Positions 1-11,344 are shown, counted from the stretch's first letter. The stretch is 64,000 nt of DNA from Leclercia sp. S52 (GCF_039727615.1 NZ_CP152474.1:310001-374000); one strand, 5' to 3'. Program-made: numbers and translations. Notes: a model not told the origin generated them from the letters alone.

Positions 1-1091
1 GCAATCACCGGATCCTGTGGGTCAATCACCCCTTTCTCCGTAAGCTGCGTCTCTGCCGCCTTGTTGAGCGGAATACCGCGCTCCAGCCCCAGGGCGTCCA
101 CCGACTGCGGATCGTTAAGCAGGTAGTTCACCAGTATCGCCGCCTCTTTTGGATGCTTCGTGGATTTCGCCACCGACAGCATCTGCGCCGTTTTGAAGTA
201 CACCCCCGATTCCTCCGTCCCGGGCTGCATCACGTAGTCGCCCAGCACCAGCTTCGCCGGCGGCGTCATGTTGTTGGCAAACATGCGGATGGTGATATTC
301 CAGGTGAACAGGCCGCCCCATTCGCCGTTAATCCACGGCTTCATCTCATACAAATTGCCTTTGCCGTAGGAGGAGAGGGTTTTGGGCGACGGGAGAACAT
401 GGTCGTCGCTCAGGCGCTTCACAAAGCTGAAGGCCTCCTCCCACTGAGCGTCGTTCCAGGCAAAGGTGCCGTCGCTGTTGAACATCGGCTTCTGGTGTTT
501 CTGCATCATATACGCATTGAGCAGCAGAATGACGTCCTGATCGACCATCGCGTAGGGGTAATAGTTGTTACCCAGTTTTTGCTGGAAGACTTTCCCGGCG
601 GCAAAAAAGTCGTCCCAGGTTTTCGGGTACGCCAGCCCGGCCTTCTGCCAGGTGACGTCGTTGTAGTAAAAGACCGGGGCGTTGACCGAGATCGGCAGGC
701 CGTTGAGCTTGCCGTTGACGGTGGTGGACTGCAGATCCTGCGCCTGGTACTGGCTTAAATCCAGCTCCGCTTTCAGCTTGTCGAGATCGTAATAGCCTTC
801 GCCGTTTTTAGAAAAGACGATAAGCCACGGCCAGTTGGTCTGCATCACATCCGGCTCGGTGCCGCTCGCCATCTGGGTAGTCAGGCGCGAAAGGTGACCG
901 TCCCAGCCGGTGTATTCGGCCTTCACTTTGATCTCCGGATGCGCTTTTTCAAAGGCCTCGAGCGCCTTCAGCGTAGCCTGGTGGCGGCTGTTGCCACCCC
1001 ACCACGACATGCGTAATTCAACGGGCTGCGCCCAGGCAGAGGTACAGGAAAATAACAGCGATGCGATGACACCTGACAGGAGCTTATTCAT
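1..1091 (-). CDS. ABC transporter sugar-binding protein (partial, C-terminus off the left edge)
   Basis: This is a periplasmic solute-binding protein of the extracellular family 1 type, which feeds an ABC importer. About 363 residues are visible and the C-terminus lies beyond the window. It begins with a Sec signal peptide (MNKLLSGVIASLLFSC, cleavage probably after SAWA), followed by mature sequence VELRMSWWGGNSRH, typical of sugar-binding proteins. The start ATG lies 53 bases downstream of the stop of the oxidoreductase gene on the same strand, so the two are probably co-transcribed, and membrane components may follow outside the window. The substrate is not known. The neighbouring Gfo/Idh/MocA oxidoreductase suggests a carbohydrate or polyol (inference). 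Confidence 0.85.
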   Translation of the reverse strand, partial: MNKLLSGVIASLLFSCTSAWAQPVELRMSWWGGNSRHQATLKALEAFEKAHPEIKVKAEYTGWDGHLSRLTTQMASGTEPDVMQTNWPWLIVFSKNGEGYYDLDKLKAELDLSQYQAQDLQSTTVNGKLNGLPISVNAPVFYYNDVTWQKAGLAYPKTWDDFFAAGKVFQQKLGNNYYPYAMVDQDVILLLNAYMMQKHQKPMFNSDGTFAWNDAQWEEAFSFVKRLSDDHVLPSPKTLSSYGKGNLYEMKPWINGEWGGLFTWNITIRMFANNMTPPAKLVLGDYVMQPGTEESGVYFKTAQMLSVAKSTKHPKEAAILVNYLLNDPQSVDALGLERGIPLNKAAETQLTEKGVIDPQDPVI

Positions 1092-1144
1092 TATTTTTCT
1101 CCGTGACTTTTATTATTAAACAGGTGAATAACGGCCCAACGTCC

Positions 1145-2440
1145 TTAGCGCTTCTTCAGACGGGAAACCAGCTCAAACTCCTTAAAGTTGACCGGACGCT
1201 GCTGCTGCATGGAGATATTGCCCGCAATCCCGGTGAGGATGGACATCGCCCCGGCGCGGTGGTCGGCGGCGCGCTGCAGCGGGTCATGGCCCGGCGTACC
1301 GAACAGGTCGGCCAGCATGGCGTTGTCGCCGCCGCCGTGGCCCCCCTCGCCGAGGCTGAACTCCGCTTTCCAGGGTTCGGCAAACATCGGGAAGACGGTG
1401 AGATCGCACTGCTCGAGGCTGCCCTCGTTTTCGCGCTTGCCCCCGGCGTTGACGTAGGATTTCTCGACGATCTTCATCTCCAGGCGGCCTTCGGTGCCGT
1501 TAAAGACCACGTTCAGCCCTTCCCACGGCAGGTAGGCGTTGAGGGAGTAGGTGAGCTGGACCTGGTTCTGGTACTTCACCAACACTGACATCGTGTCTTC
1601 GATGGTGATGCCGTCGCTGAACACGCTCTGGTCGCGGAAGTAGTTATCTTCATGTTCTGCATCGAGATAGAGCGCTTTGAGCTGGGCGTTCTCTGCCATC
1701 TGCAGGGCAAAGGGATCCGCTTTCGCTTCGGCAAAGCCGTGGGCGCGCGGGTAGAATTGTGTCACCCCGCGCTTCTCCGCGTTCTCCCGGCCGTAGAACT
1801 GCAGGCTGCCTTCGGCGTAAACCCGTTCCGGATAGCTGCCGAGCCAGAAATTCATCAGGTCGAAGTGGTGGGTGGATTTATGCACCAGCAGGCCGCCGCT
1901 GTTGCGTTTTTCCCGGTGCCAGCGGCGGAAGTAGTCCGCGCCGTGTTCGGTGTTGAGCAGCCACTCGAAGTGCACCGAGGTGACCTTGCCAATCGTCCCC
2001 TGAATCAGCAGCTCGCGCACCTTGCTGTGGTGCGGGGCGTAGCGGTAGTTGAAGGCCACGCGCACGCTGCGACCGGTCTCTTCGATGGCGTCGAGAATGC
2101 GCAGGGCGCGCTGTTCGTCGATGGTCATCGGCTTTTCGGTGATCACATCGCAGCCGGCGTGCAGGGCGCGAACGATGTAGTCGTCGTGAGTGCGGTCCAT
2201 GGTGGTGACAATAACCACATCAGGGCGCGTCTCGCGGATCATCTCCTCAAACTGCGCAGCCTGCCAGGTGGAGACCGGCGCTGCCCCTTCGTTTTTTAAT
2301 AGCTGATTAGCGTAGTGCATGCGCGTGGTGTTGGTATCGCAGAACGCGACCATTCTGGCATTTTCCCGCCAGGTGCCACCGATGGCGGAAATATATAAAC
2401 CTGCGCGTCCACCGGTTCCTACCAGAGCATAAGTTTTCAT
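1145..2440 (-). CDS. Gfo/Idh/MocA family NAD(P)-dependent oxidoreductase
   Basis: The product is a 431-residue oxidoreductase of the Gfo/Idh/MocA family, which oxidises or reduces sugar and inositol hydroxyls. The N-terminal Rossmann fold starts at once with YALVGTGGRAG, and the family motif EKP lies in DVITEKPMT near residue 100. A HHFDLMNFW segment follows near residue 190, in the usual catalytic region. I chose the ATG at 2440 because GAGGA sits just upstream and the dinucleotide-binding fold starts there; an upstream in-frame ATG would only add a non-homologous tail. The gene is followed by a sugar-binding protein gene and is divergent from an unknown gene at 2488, so it is probably part of a small catabolic locus for an unidentified sugar. 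Confidence 0.88.
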   Translation of the reverse strand: MKTYALVGTGGRAGLYISAIGGTWRENARMVAFCDTNTTRMHYANQLLKNEGAAPVSTWQAAQFEEMIRETRPDVVIVTTMDRTHDDYIVRALHAGCDVITEKPMTIDEQRALRILDAIEETGRSVRVAFNYRYAPHHSKVRELLIQGTIGKVTSVHFEWLLNTEHGADYFRRWHREKRNSGGLLVHKSTHHFDLMNFWLGSYPERVYAEGSLQFYGRENAEKRGVTQFYPRAHGFAEAKADPFALQMAENAQLKALYLDAEHEDNYFRDQSVFSDGITIEDTMSVLVKYQNQVQLTYSLNAYLPWEGLNVVFNGTEGRLEMKIVEKSYVNAGGKRENEGSLEQCDLTVFPMFAEPWKAEFSLGEGGHGGGDNAMLADLFGTPGHDPLQRAADHRAGAMSILTGIAGNISMQQQRPVNFKEFELVSRLKKR

Positions 2441-2487
2441 GGCATCCTCGATTAATATGAATAATAAAAAATCAGCAAGGTGGCCCA

Positions 2488-4065
2488 ATGAAACGTATTC
2501 CCCATCAACTGATGGAGCTGAACAGCACTTTTATCTGGCACTGGCCCTGGTTTATTCAGGGGGTAAAAAGCGCGAAACAGCACGGTTTCACTGGGATCAT
2601 CCTGCACCAACAGGAACTGCTTTCGGTACTTGCGACGCCCTCACCGTTGAGCCAGAAACTCAACGTCGAGAACCTTATTCATCAGCAAAATTACGCCCTG
2701 CAATATTTAATCCGCGTCGATCGTTATCTGGCGGAAAATAACCTGTCGTTCTGGCTTCAGGGTGAAGCCGCGCCTGATGACGACATTATTAAGCGTAAAT
2801 TTCCGGAACTGACGTTCGACGAAAAAAGCGCGCACGATTTCTGGCACCCTTTTTATGCCGCGATATTGCATCCGCTATTACACGCCTTGCCCCATCTCAG
2901 CGGGCTTATTCTCAGCCTGACGACACCGGATTTTCAGACCGCCCGCTGGCAGCAAAGCCTGCATGATGTCTGGAGCCTGCTGCGCGCCCGGGGCAAGAAG
3001 CTGATCCTGCGCGACTTCATTGATAACAGCTGGCCACGCCAGCAGCTCTCTAACATCCTGGCGACGCTCCCGGACGACGTACGTGCCTCGGTAAAAGCCA
3101 CCGAGCTGGATTATCACCCTGGCTTTGCCAACCATCCGCACATCGCCACCCTGCCCGGGCATAAAAAGTGGATCGAGTACGACCTCTTCGGCACCGGCTA
3201 CGGCTGGACCGCGCTGCCGTGCTATCTGGCCGATGAAATCAGCGGCCGCTTAAGCTGGGCGCTCAGCGCCGCCGAAAACGAAATTGAAGCCATTACCTCC
3301 CGCGTGAGCTGGCAGTGGCTGCCCGACAGCCGGGTGATGGATTCCGCCAACGCCATTAACCTGTTCGGGCTTACCGCCGCCAACCAGGCTGCCGATGCGG
3401 CGCTGCCCGCCACCTTCGATCGCTGGGCGGAACACCATCAGCTCGGCTTTCGCTCCCTGCAGGACAGGCATCAGCTCTCTGCCATCGTCCATGCCAGCTA
3501 CGACTGGCTGTGCAAAACGCCGAACCTCCTCGGACGACGGCTGCACTATCAGAGCCAGATCCCGGAGAGCATTGCCCAGGCGCAGCAGCTGCTGCATATG
3601 GACACCCGCAGCGCCAACTGGCTGCACGCCTGGCAGCCGCTGATGCCCACCGACGATCCTGCGCTTGGCAAAGAGCAGCGGGAGCGAATGGCGCTGGAGA
3701 AAGAGGCCGCCTGCTTCCTCGCATCACGCACGCTGCAAAACCTGCGTGAGCTGATGCCGCGTATTACCTGCCCGGACGACAGCCTGGCGATCCTGCTCGC
3801 CGCCTGGCGCAGCGCGGAGATCTACAGCCAGATGTTCTCCCACGTGGCCGCTGCGGTGACCGACGTGCTGTGGCTCGACCATTACGGCACCAACAGCCTG
3901 CCTGCCGACACCCTGCAGAAGCATCAGCAGCGGCTGCTTCAGTACGCCGACACTCTGGATCGCTGGCTGACTGATCCACCCGCCAGCGGCCCGTTATTCC
4001 TGCCGCTGTTGCTGAGCCCGGAGCGGCTGGAGCGCTTTGCCAGAAGCCTGAGCGCGTCGCTGTAA
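2488..4065 (+). CDS. Unknown 525-residue protein of a sugar-utilisation locus
   Basis: I do not recognise this family with confidence. The protein is 525 residues, without signal peptide or membrane segments, rich in Trp and His. It opens with MKRIPHQLMELNSTFIWHWP and alternates short hydrophobic strands with helices in a way that could be a TIM barrel, which would fit a glycoside-hydrolase-like enzyme (inference only). A ribosome-binding sequence AAGGTGG precedes the ATG. Its start lies only 47 bases from that of the divergent Gfo/Idh/MocA gene, so the two share a very short control region, and promoter elements probably extend into the opposing coding sequences. The context suggests a cytoplasmic role in the same sugar pathway. 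Confidence 0.7.
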   Translation: MKRIPHQLMELNSTFIWHWPWFIQGVKSAKQHGFTGIILHQQELLSVLATPSPLSQKLNVENLIHQQNYALQYLIRVDRYLAENNLSFWLQGEAAPDDDIIKRKFPELTFDEKSAHDFWHPFYAAILHPLLHALPHLSGLILSLTTPDFQTARWQQSLHDVWSLLRARGKKLILRDFIDNSWPRQQLSNILATLPDDVRASVKATELDYHPGFANHPHIATLPGHKKWIEYDLFGTGYGWTALPCYLADEISGRLSWALSAAENEIEAITSRVSWQWLPDSRVMDSANAINLFGLTAANQAADAALPATFDRWAEHHQLGFRSLQDRHQLSAIVHASYDWLCKTPNLLGRRLHYQSQIPESIAQAQQLLHMDTRSANWLHAWQPLMPTDDPALGKEQRERMALEKEAACFLASRTLQNLRELMPRITCPDDSLAILLAAWRSAEIYSQMFSHVAAAVTDVLWLDHYGTNSLPADTLQKHQQRLLQYADTLDRWLTDPPASGPLFLPLLLSPERLERFARSLSASL

Positions 4066-4276
4066 CCAAAGAATAAAAACTGAGACGGGAATTGTCTGTA
4101 CGGGGGGGCAGAGGGAAAGACGGGGATTGACGTGAAAACGGGAAAAGTGTGATGGCCTTTGCGGATCGCAGATAAAGGCTGTGATGTGCATCGGCTTTTT
4201 CCGTTCTGGCGACGTGATAAAGGTCACCAGAAGGGGAAAAAAATGTGATCCCCGACCAGCGGCCGGGGAGGGGATG

Positions 4277-6240
<1,964 letters not shown>

Positions 6241-6276
6241 AGAAGTCTCCGAGGTAAGGTAGGGCTTGTTTTTATT

Positions 6277-6360
6277 CCCTCTCCCTGAGGGAGAGGGTTA
6301 GGGTGAGGGGGGAAGGTGCGGTGGAATACCCTCACCCCGCCCTCTCCCACAGGGAGAGGG
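6277..6360. repeat. GC-rich palindromic repeat pair between acs and yjcH
   Basis: Two inverted units, CCCTCTCCCTGAGGGAGAGGG and its partner with CCCTCTCCC and GGGAGAGGG, face each other with TTAGGGTGAGGGG / CCCTCACCCC flanks. The same unit occurs at 17134, 20975 and 33571 and as half units at 24633 and 40362, so it is a dispersed intergenic repeat family of this genome. In the acs-yjcH-actP transcript it would fold into two hairpins and may stabilise or attenuate the downstream part (inference). Confidence 0.85.
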
Positions 6361-6370
6361 TGAAAAAAAA

Positions 6371-8329
6371 TTACGATGGCATGGCGATGGCCTGCTTCTC
6401 TTCGAGCAGTTTGTCAACCACGCCAGGATCGGCGAGCGTTGAGGTATCTCCTAAGTTGCTGGTATCCCCCGCGGCGATTTTGCGCAGAATGCGGCGCATG
6501 ATCTTGCCGGAGCGTGTTTTCGGCAGCGAGTCGGTCCAGTGCAGCACGTCCGGGGTGGCAAGCGGGCCAATCTCTTTACGCACCCAGTTACGCACTTCGG
6601 TATACAGCTCCGGTGACGGCTCTTCGCCATGGTTCAGGGTGACGTAGGCGTAGATCGCCTGGCCTTTGATGCTGTGCGGAATACCGACGACCGCCGCTTC
6701 GGCAATCTTCGGATGCGACACCAGCGCCGATTCAATCTCGGCGGTCCCCAGACGGTGGCCGGAGACGTTCAGCACGTCGTCCACGCGCCCGGTGATCCAG
6801 TAGTAACCATCTTCATCACGACGCGCGCCGTCGCCGCTGAAGTACATGTTTTTGAAGGTGGAGAAGTAGGTCTGCTCGAAGCGATCGTGATCGCCAAACA
6901 GGGTTCGCGCCTGGCCCGGCCAGGAGTCGGTGATGACCAGGTTGCCCTCGGTGGCCCCTTCCAGCGGGTTACCTTCGTTATCCACCAGCGCAGGCTGGAC
7001 GCCAAAGAACGGACGGGTCGCGGAGCCGGCTTTTAGCTGGGTAGCGCCCGGCAGCGGGGTGATCATGAACCCGCCGGTTTCGGTCTGCCACCAGGTGTCG
7101 ACCACCGGGCACTTCTCGTTACCGATCTTCTTCCAGTACCACTCCCAGGCTTCCGGGTTGATCGGCTCGCCCACGGATCCGAGGATGCGCAGGGAGGAGC
7201 GGTCGGTCCCTTCAATCGCCTTGTCGCCTTCGGCCATCAGGGCGCGGATGGCGGTTGGAGCGGTGTAGAGAATATTAACCTGATGCTTATCCACCACCTG
7301 GCTCATGCGCGCCGGGGTCGGCCAGTTGGGCACCCCTTCGAACATCAGGGTGGTCGCGCCGCAGGCCAGCGGGCCGTACAGCAGGTAGCTGTGACCGGTG
7401 ACCCAGCCCACGTCGGCGGTACACCAGTAGATATCGCCCTGATGATAATCAAAGACATACTTGAAGGTGGTCGCGGCATAGACCAGATAGCCGCCGGTGG
7501 TGTGCAGCACACCCTTCGGCTTGCCGGTGGATCCGGAGGTATAAAGGATAAAGAGCGGATCTTCCGCGTTCATCGCTTCCGGCTGGTGCTGGTCGCTGGC
7601 CTGCTCGATCAGGTCGCTCCACCACAGGTCGCGGCCTTCATGCCATTCAATGGCATTGCCGGTGCGCTTCAGCACAATCACGCTGTTAACGCTGTTCACA
7701 TTCGGGTTTTTCAGCGCGTCGTCGACGTTCTTTTTCAGCGGAACGGCACGACCAGCACGCACGCCTTCATCGGCAGTGATCACCAGTTTTGAGCTGGAGT
7801 CGATAATGCGTCCGGCGACCGCTTCCGGCGAGAAGCCGCCGAAGATCACGGAGTGCACGGCGCCGATACGGGCGCAGGCCAGCATCGCCACGGCCGCTTC
7901 CGGCACCATCGGCATATAAATAGCCACCACGTCGCCTTTTTTGATGCCCTGTGCCAGCAGCACATTGGCAAAGCGGCAGACATCGCGGTGCAGTTCACGG
8001 TAGGTGATATTTTTGCTCTGGGTGGCGTCATCGCCCTCCCAGATAATCGCCGTCTGGTCGCCGCGCTCGGCGAGGTGACGATCCAGGCAGTTGGCGGCGA
8101 GGTTCAGCGTGCCGTCTTCATACCATTTAATAGAGACGTTGCCGGGCGCAAAAGAGGTGTTCTTGACCGTCTGATACGGGGTGATCCAGTCAAGGATTTT
8201 GCCCTGCTCGCCCCAGAAGGCGTCAGGGTTGGTAATAGACAGTTGATACTTCTCCTGGTACTGCTCCGGGTTAATCAGGCAGCGGTCCGCAATATTTGCG
8301 GGAATGTCGTGTTTATGGACCTGGCTCAT
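6371..8329 (-). CDS. acs: Acetyl-CoA synthetase Acs
   Basis: Acs is the cytoplasmic AMP-forming acetyl-CoA synthetase, converting acetate, ATP and CoA to acetyl-CoA, AMP and pyrophosphate. The 652 residues equal the E. coli length. The ATP-binding loop [11 protein letters not shown] lies near residue 265, and WWQTETGG, characteristic of acetate activation, near 413. The C-terminal [11 protein letters not shown] carries the catalytic lysine, which in the family is controlled by reversible acetylation. A strong ribosome-binding site (AAGGAG) precedes the ATG. It is first in acs-yjcH-actP. In E. coli this operon is driven by CRP and held back by Fis and IHF; the upstream DNA here resembles the E. 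coli region. Confidence 0.98.
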   Translation of the reverse strand: MSQVHKHDIPANIADRCLINPEQYQEKYQLSITNPDAFWGEQGKILDWITPYQTVKNTSFAPGNVSIKWYEDGTLNLAANCLDRHLAERGDQTAIIWEGDDATQSKNITYRELHRDVCRFANVLLAQGIKKGDVVAIYMPMVPEAAVAMLACARIGAVHSVIFGGFSPEAVAGRIIDSSSKLVITADEGVRAGRAVPLKKNVDDALKNPNVNSVNSVIVLKRTGNAIEWHEGRDLWWSDLIEQASDQHQPEAMNAEDPLFILYTSGSTGKPKGVLHTTGGYLVYAATTFKYVFDYHQGDIYWCTADVGWVTGHSYLLYGPLACGATTLMFEGVPNWPTPARMSQVVDKHQVNILYTAPTAIRALMAEGDKAIEGTDRSSLRILGSVGEPINPEAWEWYWKKIGNEKCPVVDTWWQTETGGFMITPLPGATQLKAGSATRPFFGVQPALVDNEGNPLEGATEGNLVITDSWPGQARTLFGDHDRFEQTYFSTFKNMYFSGDGARRDEDGYYWITGRVDDVLNVSGHRLGTAEIESALVSHPKIAEAAVVGIPHSIKGQAIYAYVTLNHGEEPSPELYTEVRNWVRKEIGPLATPDVLHWTDSLPKTRSGKIMRRILRKIAAGDTSNLGDTSTLADPGVVDKLLEEKQAIAMPS

Positions 8330-8749
8330 GGTTTTTGTTCTCCTTGTAGAATGTTAATAATATGTCGCAAAAACGTTAATTGTAGGGGCTTTGGGACCTT
8401 TGTTTACTATTTGGGCGACAGATCACGCAAAAATTAAAGAGTTCGAAAATTGAGCAAATGACACTTTGAAGAAAAATAATTACTCTTGCGGATTATTTGC
8501 ATTTATGGATAAAAAAGCGTTTTTATAACAAAAGGTTATTTATCATCACTAATACAAATTAGCGTAATAACGCCTTTTGTCAGTCAAATGCCTTGTTCTT
8601 AAAGGCTTGCGCAGCATGCCGTGCAAATGGTACTGATACCGCGCGTTAAAAAACCCCATAAATGAACGCAACACAATTCATACCCTTTCAGTATGTGTCG
8701 TCCCCATCGTTTTACGAGTACGAACACTTCATTGAGGAAGTTTCTTGTC
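8330..8749. promoter_or_regulatory. Divergent acs / gltP control region
   Basis: This 420-base AT-rich stretch holds the promoters of both divergent genes. On the acs side, the segment containing GCGTGATCTGTCGCCC closely resembles the E. coli acs upstream region known to bind CRP; I recognise this from memory and cannot align it. No coding sequence is apparent. On the gltP side a GAGGAA ribosome-binding sequence precedes the chosen ATG. No promoter of gltP can be assigned with confidence. Confidence 0.55.
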
Positions 8750-10063
8750 ATGAAAAATTTGAAAGTCAGCCTGGCCTGGCAAATTTTGCTGGCCCTTGTG
8801 CTGGGTATCTTGCTGGGTAGTTATCTGCATTATCACAGTGACAGCCGCGAATGGCTGATCGCCAACTTACTGTCGCCTGCGGGTGATATCTTTATCCATC
8901 TGATCAAGATGATTGTGGTGCCGATTGTCATCTCGACGCTGGTGGTAGGGATTGCCGGGGTCGGTGACGCGAAGCAGCTTGGCCGCATCGGCGCAAAAAC
9001 CATCCTTTATTTCGAAGTGATCACTACGGTGGCGATCGTTCTCGGCATCACGCTGGCGAATGTGTTCCAGCCTGGCGCGGGCATTGATATGTCGCAGCTG
9101 GCGACGGTGGATATTTCGAAATACCAAAGCACGACCGCAGATGTGCAAAGCCATGCTCATGGCCTGATGGGGACCATCCTGTCGCTGGTGCCGACCAACA
9201 TCGTAGCGTCGATGGCGAAGGGCGAAATGCTGCCGATCATCTTCTTCTCGGTGCTGTTTGGTCTGGGACTCTCTTCTCTGCCAGCGACGCATCGCGAACC
9301 ACTGGTGACCGTGTTCCGCTCTATCTCCGAAACCATGTTTAAAGTGACCCACATGGTGATGCGCTACGCGCCGGTAGGGGTGTTTGCGCTTATCGCCGTC
9401 ACCGTGGCGAACTTCGGTTTTGCCTCCCTGTGGCCGCTGGCGAAGCTGGTGCTGCTGGTGCACTTCGCGATCCTGTTCTTCGCCCTGGTGGTGCTGGGGC
9501 TGGTGGCGCGGATGTGTGGCCTGAGCATCTGGATCCTGATCCGCATCCTGAAAGACGAGCTGATTCTGGCGTACTCCACCGCCAGCTCCGAGAGCGTGCT
9601 GCCGCGTATTATTGAGAAGATGGAAGCCTACGGGGCGCCTGCGTCGATCACCAGCTTCGTGGTGCCGACAGGTTACTCGTTCAACCTCGACGGCTCTACG
9701 CTGTACCAGAGTATCGCGGCGATCTTTATTGCCCAGCTGTACGGTATCGACCTCTCCCTGTGGCAGGAGATCGTGCTGGTGCTGACGCTGATGGTGACCT
9801 CAAAAGGGATTGCCGGCGTACCGGGCGTCTCCTTTGTGGTGCTGCTGGCGACCCTGGGAAGCGTGGGTATTCCGCTGGAAGGACTGGCGTTTATCGCCGG
9901 TGTTGACCGTATCCTCGACATGGCGCGTACCGCGCTGAACGTGGTGGGTAATGCGCTGGCGGTGCTGGTGATTGCCAAGTGGGAACACAAGTTCGACCGC
10001 AAGAAAGCCCTGGCGTATGAACGCGATGTGCTGGGTCGTTTCGATAAAACCGCAGACCAGTAA
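8750..10063 (+). CDS. gltP: Glutamate/aspartate:proton symporter GltP
   Basis: GltP is a DAACS-family inner-membrane carrier that takes up glutamate and aspartate with protons. I chose the ATG at 8750, preceded by GAGGAAG, because it gives 437 residues, the E. coli length, and starts with MKNLKVSLAWQILLAL; an upstream in-frame ATG adds an unrelated tail. Family signatures are visible: the serine-rich re-entrant loop (AYSTASSESVLPR near residue 283) and a helix segment beginning GYSFNLDGST, involved in substrate and cation binding in this family. A REP element follows, and the convergent yjcO gene lies beyond it. Confidence 0.96.
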   Translation: MKNLKVSLAWQILLALVLGILLGSYLHYHSDSREWLIANLLSPAGDIFIHLIKMIVVPIVISTLVVGIAGVGDAKQLGRIGAKTILYFEVITTVAIVLGITLANVFQPGAGIDMSQLATVDISKYQSTTADVQSHAHGLMGTILSLVPTNIVASMAKGEMLPIIFFSVLFGLGLSSLPATHREPLVTVFRSISETMFKVTHMVMRYAPVGVFALIAVTVANFGFASLWPLAKLVLLVHFAILFFALVVLGLVARMCGLSIWILIRILKDELILAYSTASSESVLPRIIEKMEAYGAPASITSFVVPTGYSFNLDGSTLYQSIAAIFIAQLYGIDLSLWQEIVLVLTLMVTSKGIAGVPGVSFVVLLATLGSVGIPLEGLAFIAGVDRILDMARTALNVVGNALAVLVIAKWEHKFDRKKALAYERDVLGRFDKTADQ

Positions 10064-10070
10064 AGTACAT

Positions 10071-10120
10071 TGCCCGGCCTACGGTCCTGTAGGCCGGGCA
10101 AGCGAAGCGCCCCCGGCACG
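10071..10120. repeat. REP element between gltP and yjcO
   Basis: The classical REP core GCCCGGCCTACGG / CCTGTAGGCCGGGC forms an inverted repeat, followed by the AAGCGAAGCGC linker. It lies between two convergent genes and probably forms the 3' hairpin of both transcripts. Confidence 0.85.
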
Positions 10121-10129
10121 CAGACCGCA

Positions 10130-10804
10130 CTACTCTCCGCTTAACGCCTCAAACTCCTCGCAGCCGGTATCAAAGCCTTCGCTACAGCTCAGATTTAACC
10201 AGTACAGCGCCTTCTGTTTATTCGGGGTGATAAACCCGTCCTCGCCCTGCTGAAACACCTGACCTGCCCAGTACTCCGCGTAACCCGTACGCGAGAGGGT
10301 GGAACTCTGCTTAAACCACCGCGCGGCCTGGACATCATCCTGCGCCACCTCCACGCCGTTGGCGTAGATCAGCCCCAGCAGCAGCTGGGCATCAACGGCG
10401 GCGTCATCTTCGGTATTCTCTGCCACTTTATGCAGCAAACTCAGCGCCTGCGGGTAATCGGTTTTTCCGGCCCGTGTATTGACCAGCAACCGCGCCAGCA
10501 TTACCGCACCTGGCGAGCTGCCCGCCACGGTAGCCTGCTGCGCCAGCCCTTTCGCTTGCGCCAGATCGCCGTGCTTAAACTTGATTTGCGACAGCAGCGC
10601 CATGGCATCCACGTCGCCGTTTTTGGCGGCTTTTTCGGCCCAGGTTTCGGCCTGCTTATCATCACCCGAACTGTAATACGTTTCGGCAAGGTAATACTGA
10701 GCCCGGCTGTCGCCCGCCTCAGCCTGCTTCAAATACTGGCTGCCAATCTCCTCGGCGCCTGCCAGGGAAGAAAACAGGATCAACAACAGATAAAGAGGTT
10801 TCAT
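10130..10804 (-). CDS. yjcO: Sel1-repeat periplasmic protein YjcO
   Basis: YjcO is a 224-residue protein with an N-terminal signal peptide (MKPLYLLLILFSSLAGAEE) and Sel1-like repeats over most of the rest, visible as AQYYLAETYYSSGDDKQAE, AMALLSQIKFKHGDLAQAKG and AQLLLGLIYANGVEVAQDD. Sel1 repeats form a solenoid used in protein-protein contacts. No catalytic function is known. In E. coli it also lies between gltP and fdhF, so this is conserved gene order. Two cysteines near the C-terminus could form a disulfide. Confidence 0.9.
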   Translation of the reverse strand: MKPLYLLLILFSSLAGAEEIGSQYLKQAEAGDSRAQYYLAETYYSSGDDKQAETWAEKAAKNGDVDAMALLSQIKFKHGDLAQAKGLAQQATVAGSSPGAVMLARLLVNTRAGKTDYPQALSLLHKVAENTEDDAAVDAQLLLGLIYANGVEVAQDDVQAARWFKQSSTLSRTGYAEYWAGQVFQQGEDGFITPNKQKALYWLNLSCSEGFDTGCEEFEALSGE

Positions 10805-10921
10805 GCGTTATTTTCGTAGGGATAGATAACGGGCAGTATAAGCGCGGGAAGAGCAGAAAAAAATGGGTGCGTTAAGACCTCCACTCCCCACAAGCCGGGC
10901 GGGTTTCCCCGCCCGCTGACG

Positions 10922-11074
10922 TTAGCCTGCTGCGCAGGCTAATTTAGCCGCCACTTCGTGTTGTTTCGTCTTTATTGTCAGTTCGCATAACTTCCCGCGA
11001 TTAATAAAGGTGAATATCCCGATGGTCAGACAGATAATAAATATTATCCCTAACGCTGCTTTTAATGGCGTCAT
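10922..11074 (-). CDS. Hok-family type I toxin (50 residues)
   Basis: This short gene encodes MTPLKAALGIIFIICLTIGI followed by FTFINRGKLCEL and a C-terminal EVAAKLACAAG. The layout is that of Hok/Gef toxins: one membrane helix (about residues 7-25), a Cys in the helix (C15), a conserved Cys-Glu just after it (C30, E31) and the EVAA motif. Hok toxins insert in the inner membrane and depolarise it. The ribosome-binding sequence AAGGAG lies just upstream and overlaps the stop of the leader frame at 11080-11175. An antisense Sok-like RNA is encoded opposite the leader. The stop codon lies within a perfect palindrome (10922-10942). Confidence 0.85.
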   Translation of the reverse strand: MTPLKAALGIIFIICLTIGIFTFINRGKLCELTIKTKQHEVAAKLACAAG

Positions 11075-11079
11075 GCCTT

Positions 11080-11175
11080 TTACTCCTTGCTAAGAAAAGA
11101 ATAAGAGGCTATCCTCGACTTGTTTGGAGTTGAGGGATAGCCCCGGTTAATGGAAACATTTCCGGGGTTTTTCAC
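11080..11175 (-). CDS. Mok-like leader reading frame of the hok mRNA
   Basis: A GTG-initiated frame of 31 codons (MKNPGNVSINRGYPS...) starts after GAGGGAC and ends with TAA placed inside the hok ribosome-binding region, five bases before the hok ATG. In hok/sok loci, translation of the overlapping mok frame opens hok, and the antisense RNA acts by blocking mok. The arrangement here fits that logic, although mok stops before hok rather than overlapping it. The initiation region is also enclosed by a hairpin (CTTTCTGTC / GACAGAAAG at 11175-11209). The assignment is from layout, not from homology of the peptide. Confidence 0.6.
   Translation of the reverse strand: MKNPGNVSINRGYPSTPNKSRIASYSFLSKE
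11112..11172 (+). ncRNA. Sok-like antisense RNA
   Basis: On the strand opposite the hok leader there is a likely promoter (TTTACT at 11079-11084, 17 bases, TAAGAG at 11102-11107). It would start an RNA of about 60 nucleotides ending in a strong intrinsic terminator: CCCCGG (11141-11146), an inner AATG-GAAA-CATT hairpin, CCGGGG (11162-11167) and five T. The length and its position over the mok start match Sok antisense RNAs. The transcription start is inferred from spacing only. Confidence 0.7.
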
Positions 11176-11344
11176 TTTCTGTCCCTCAACTTATGCTCAA
11201 GACAGAAAGCCTTAAGCACCCGTCGGTAACCTTATCCCTATGAACTAAAAAGAAAAGATGTAATTCAATTTGTGGGCAATTACATTTATCTGGAATCATG
11301 CTCGCAAAATAATATTCGCCATATTTCGTTGTTATTATGCAAGT

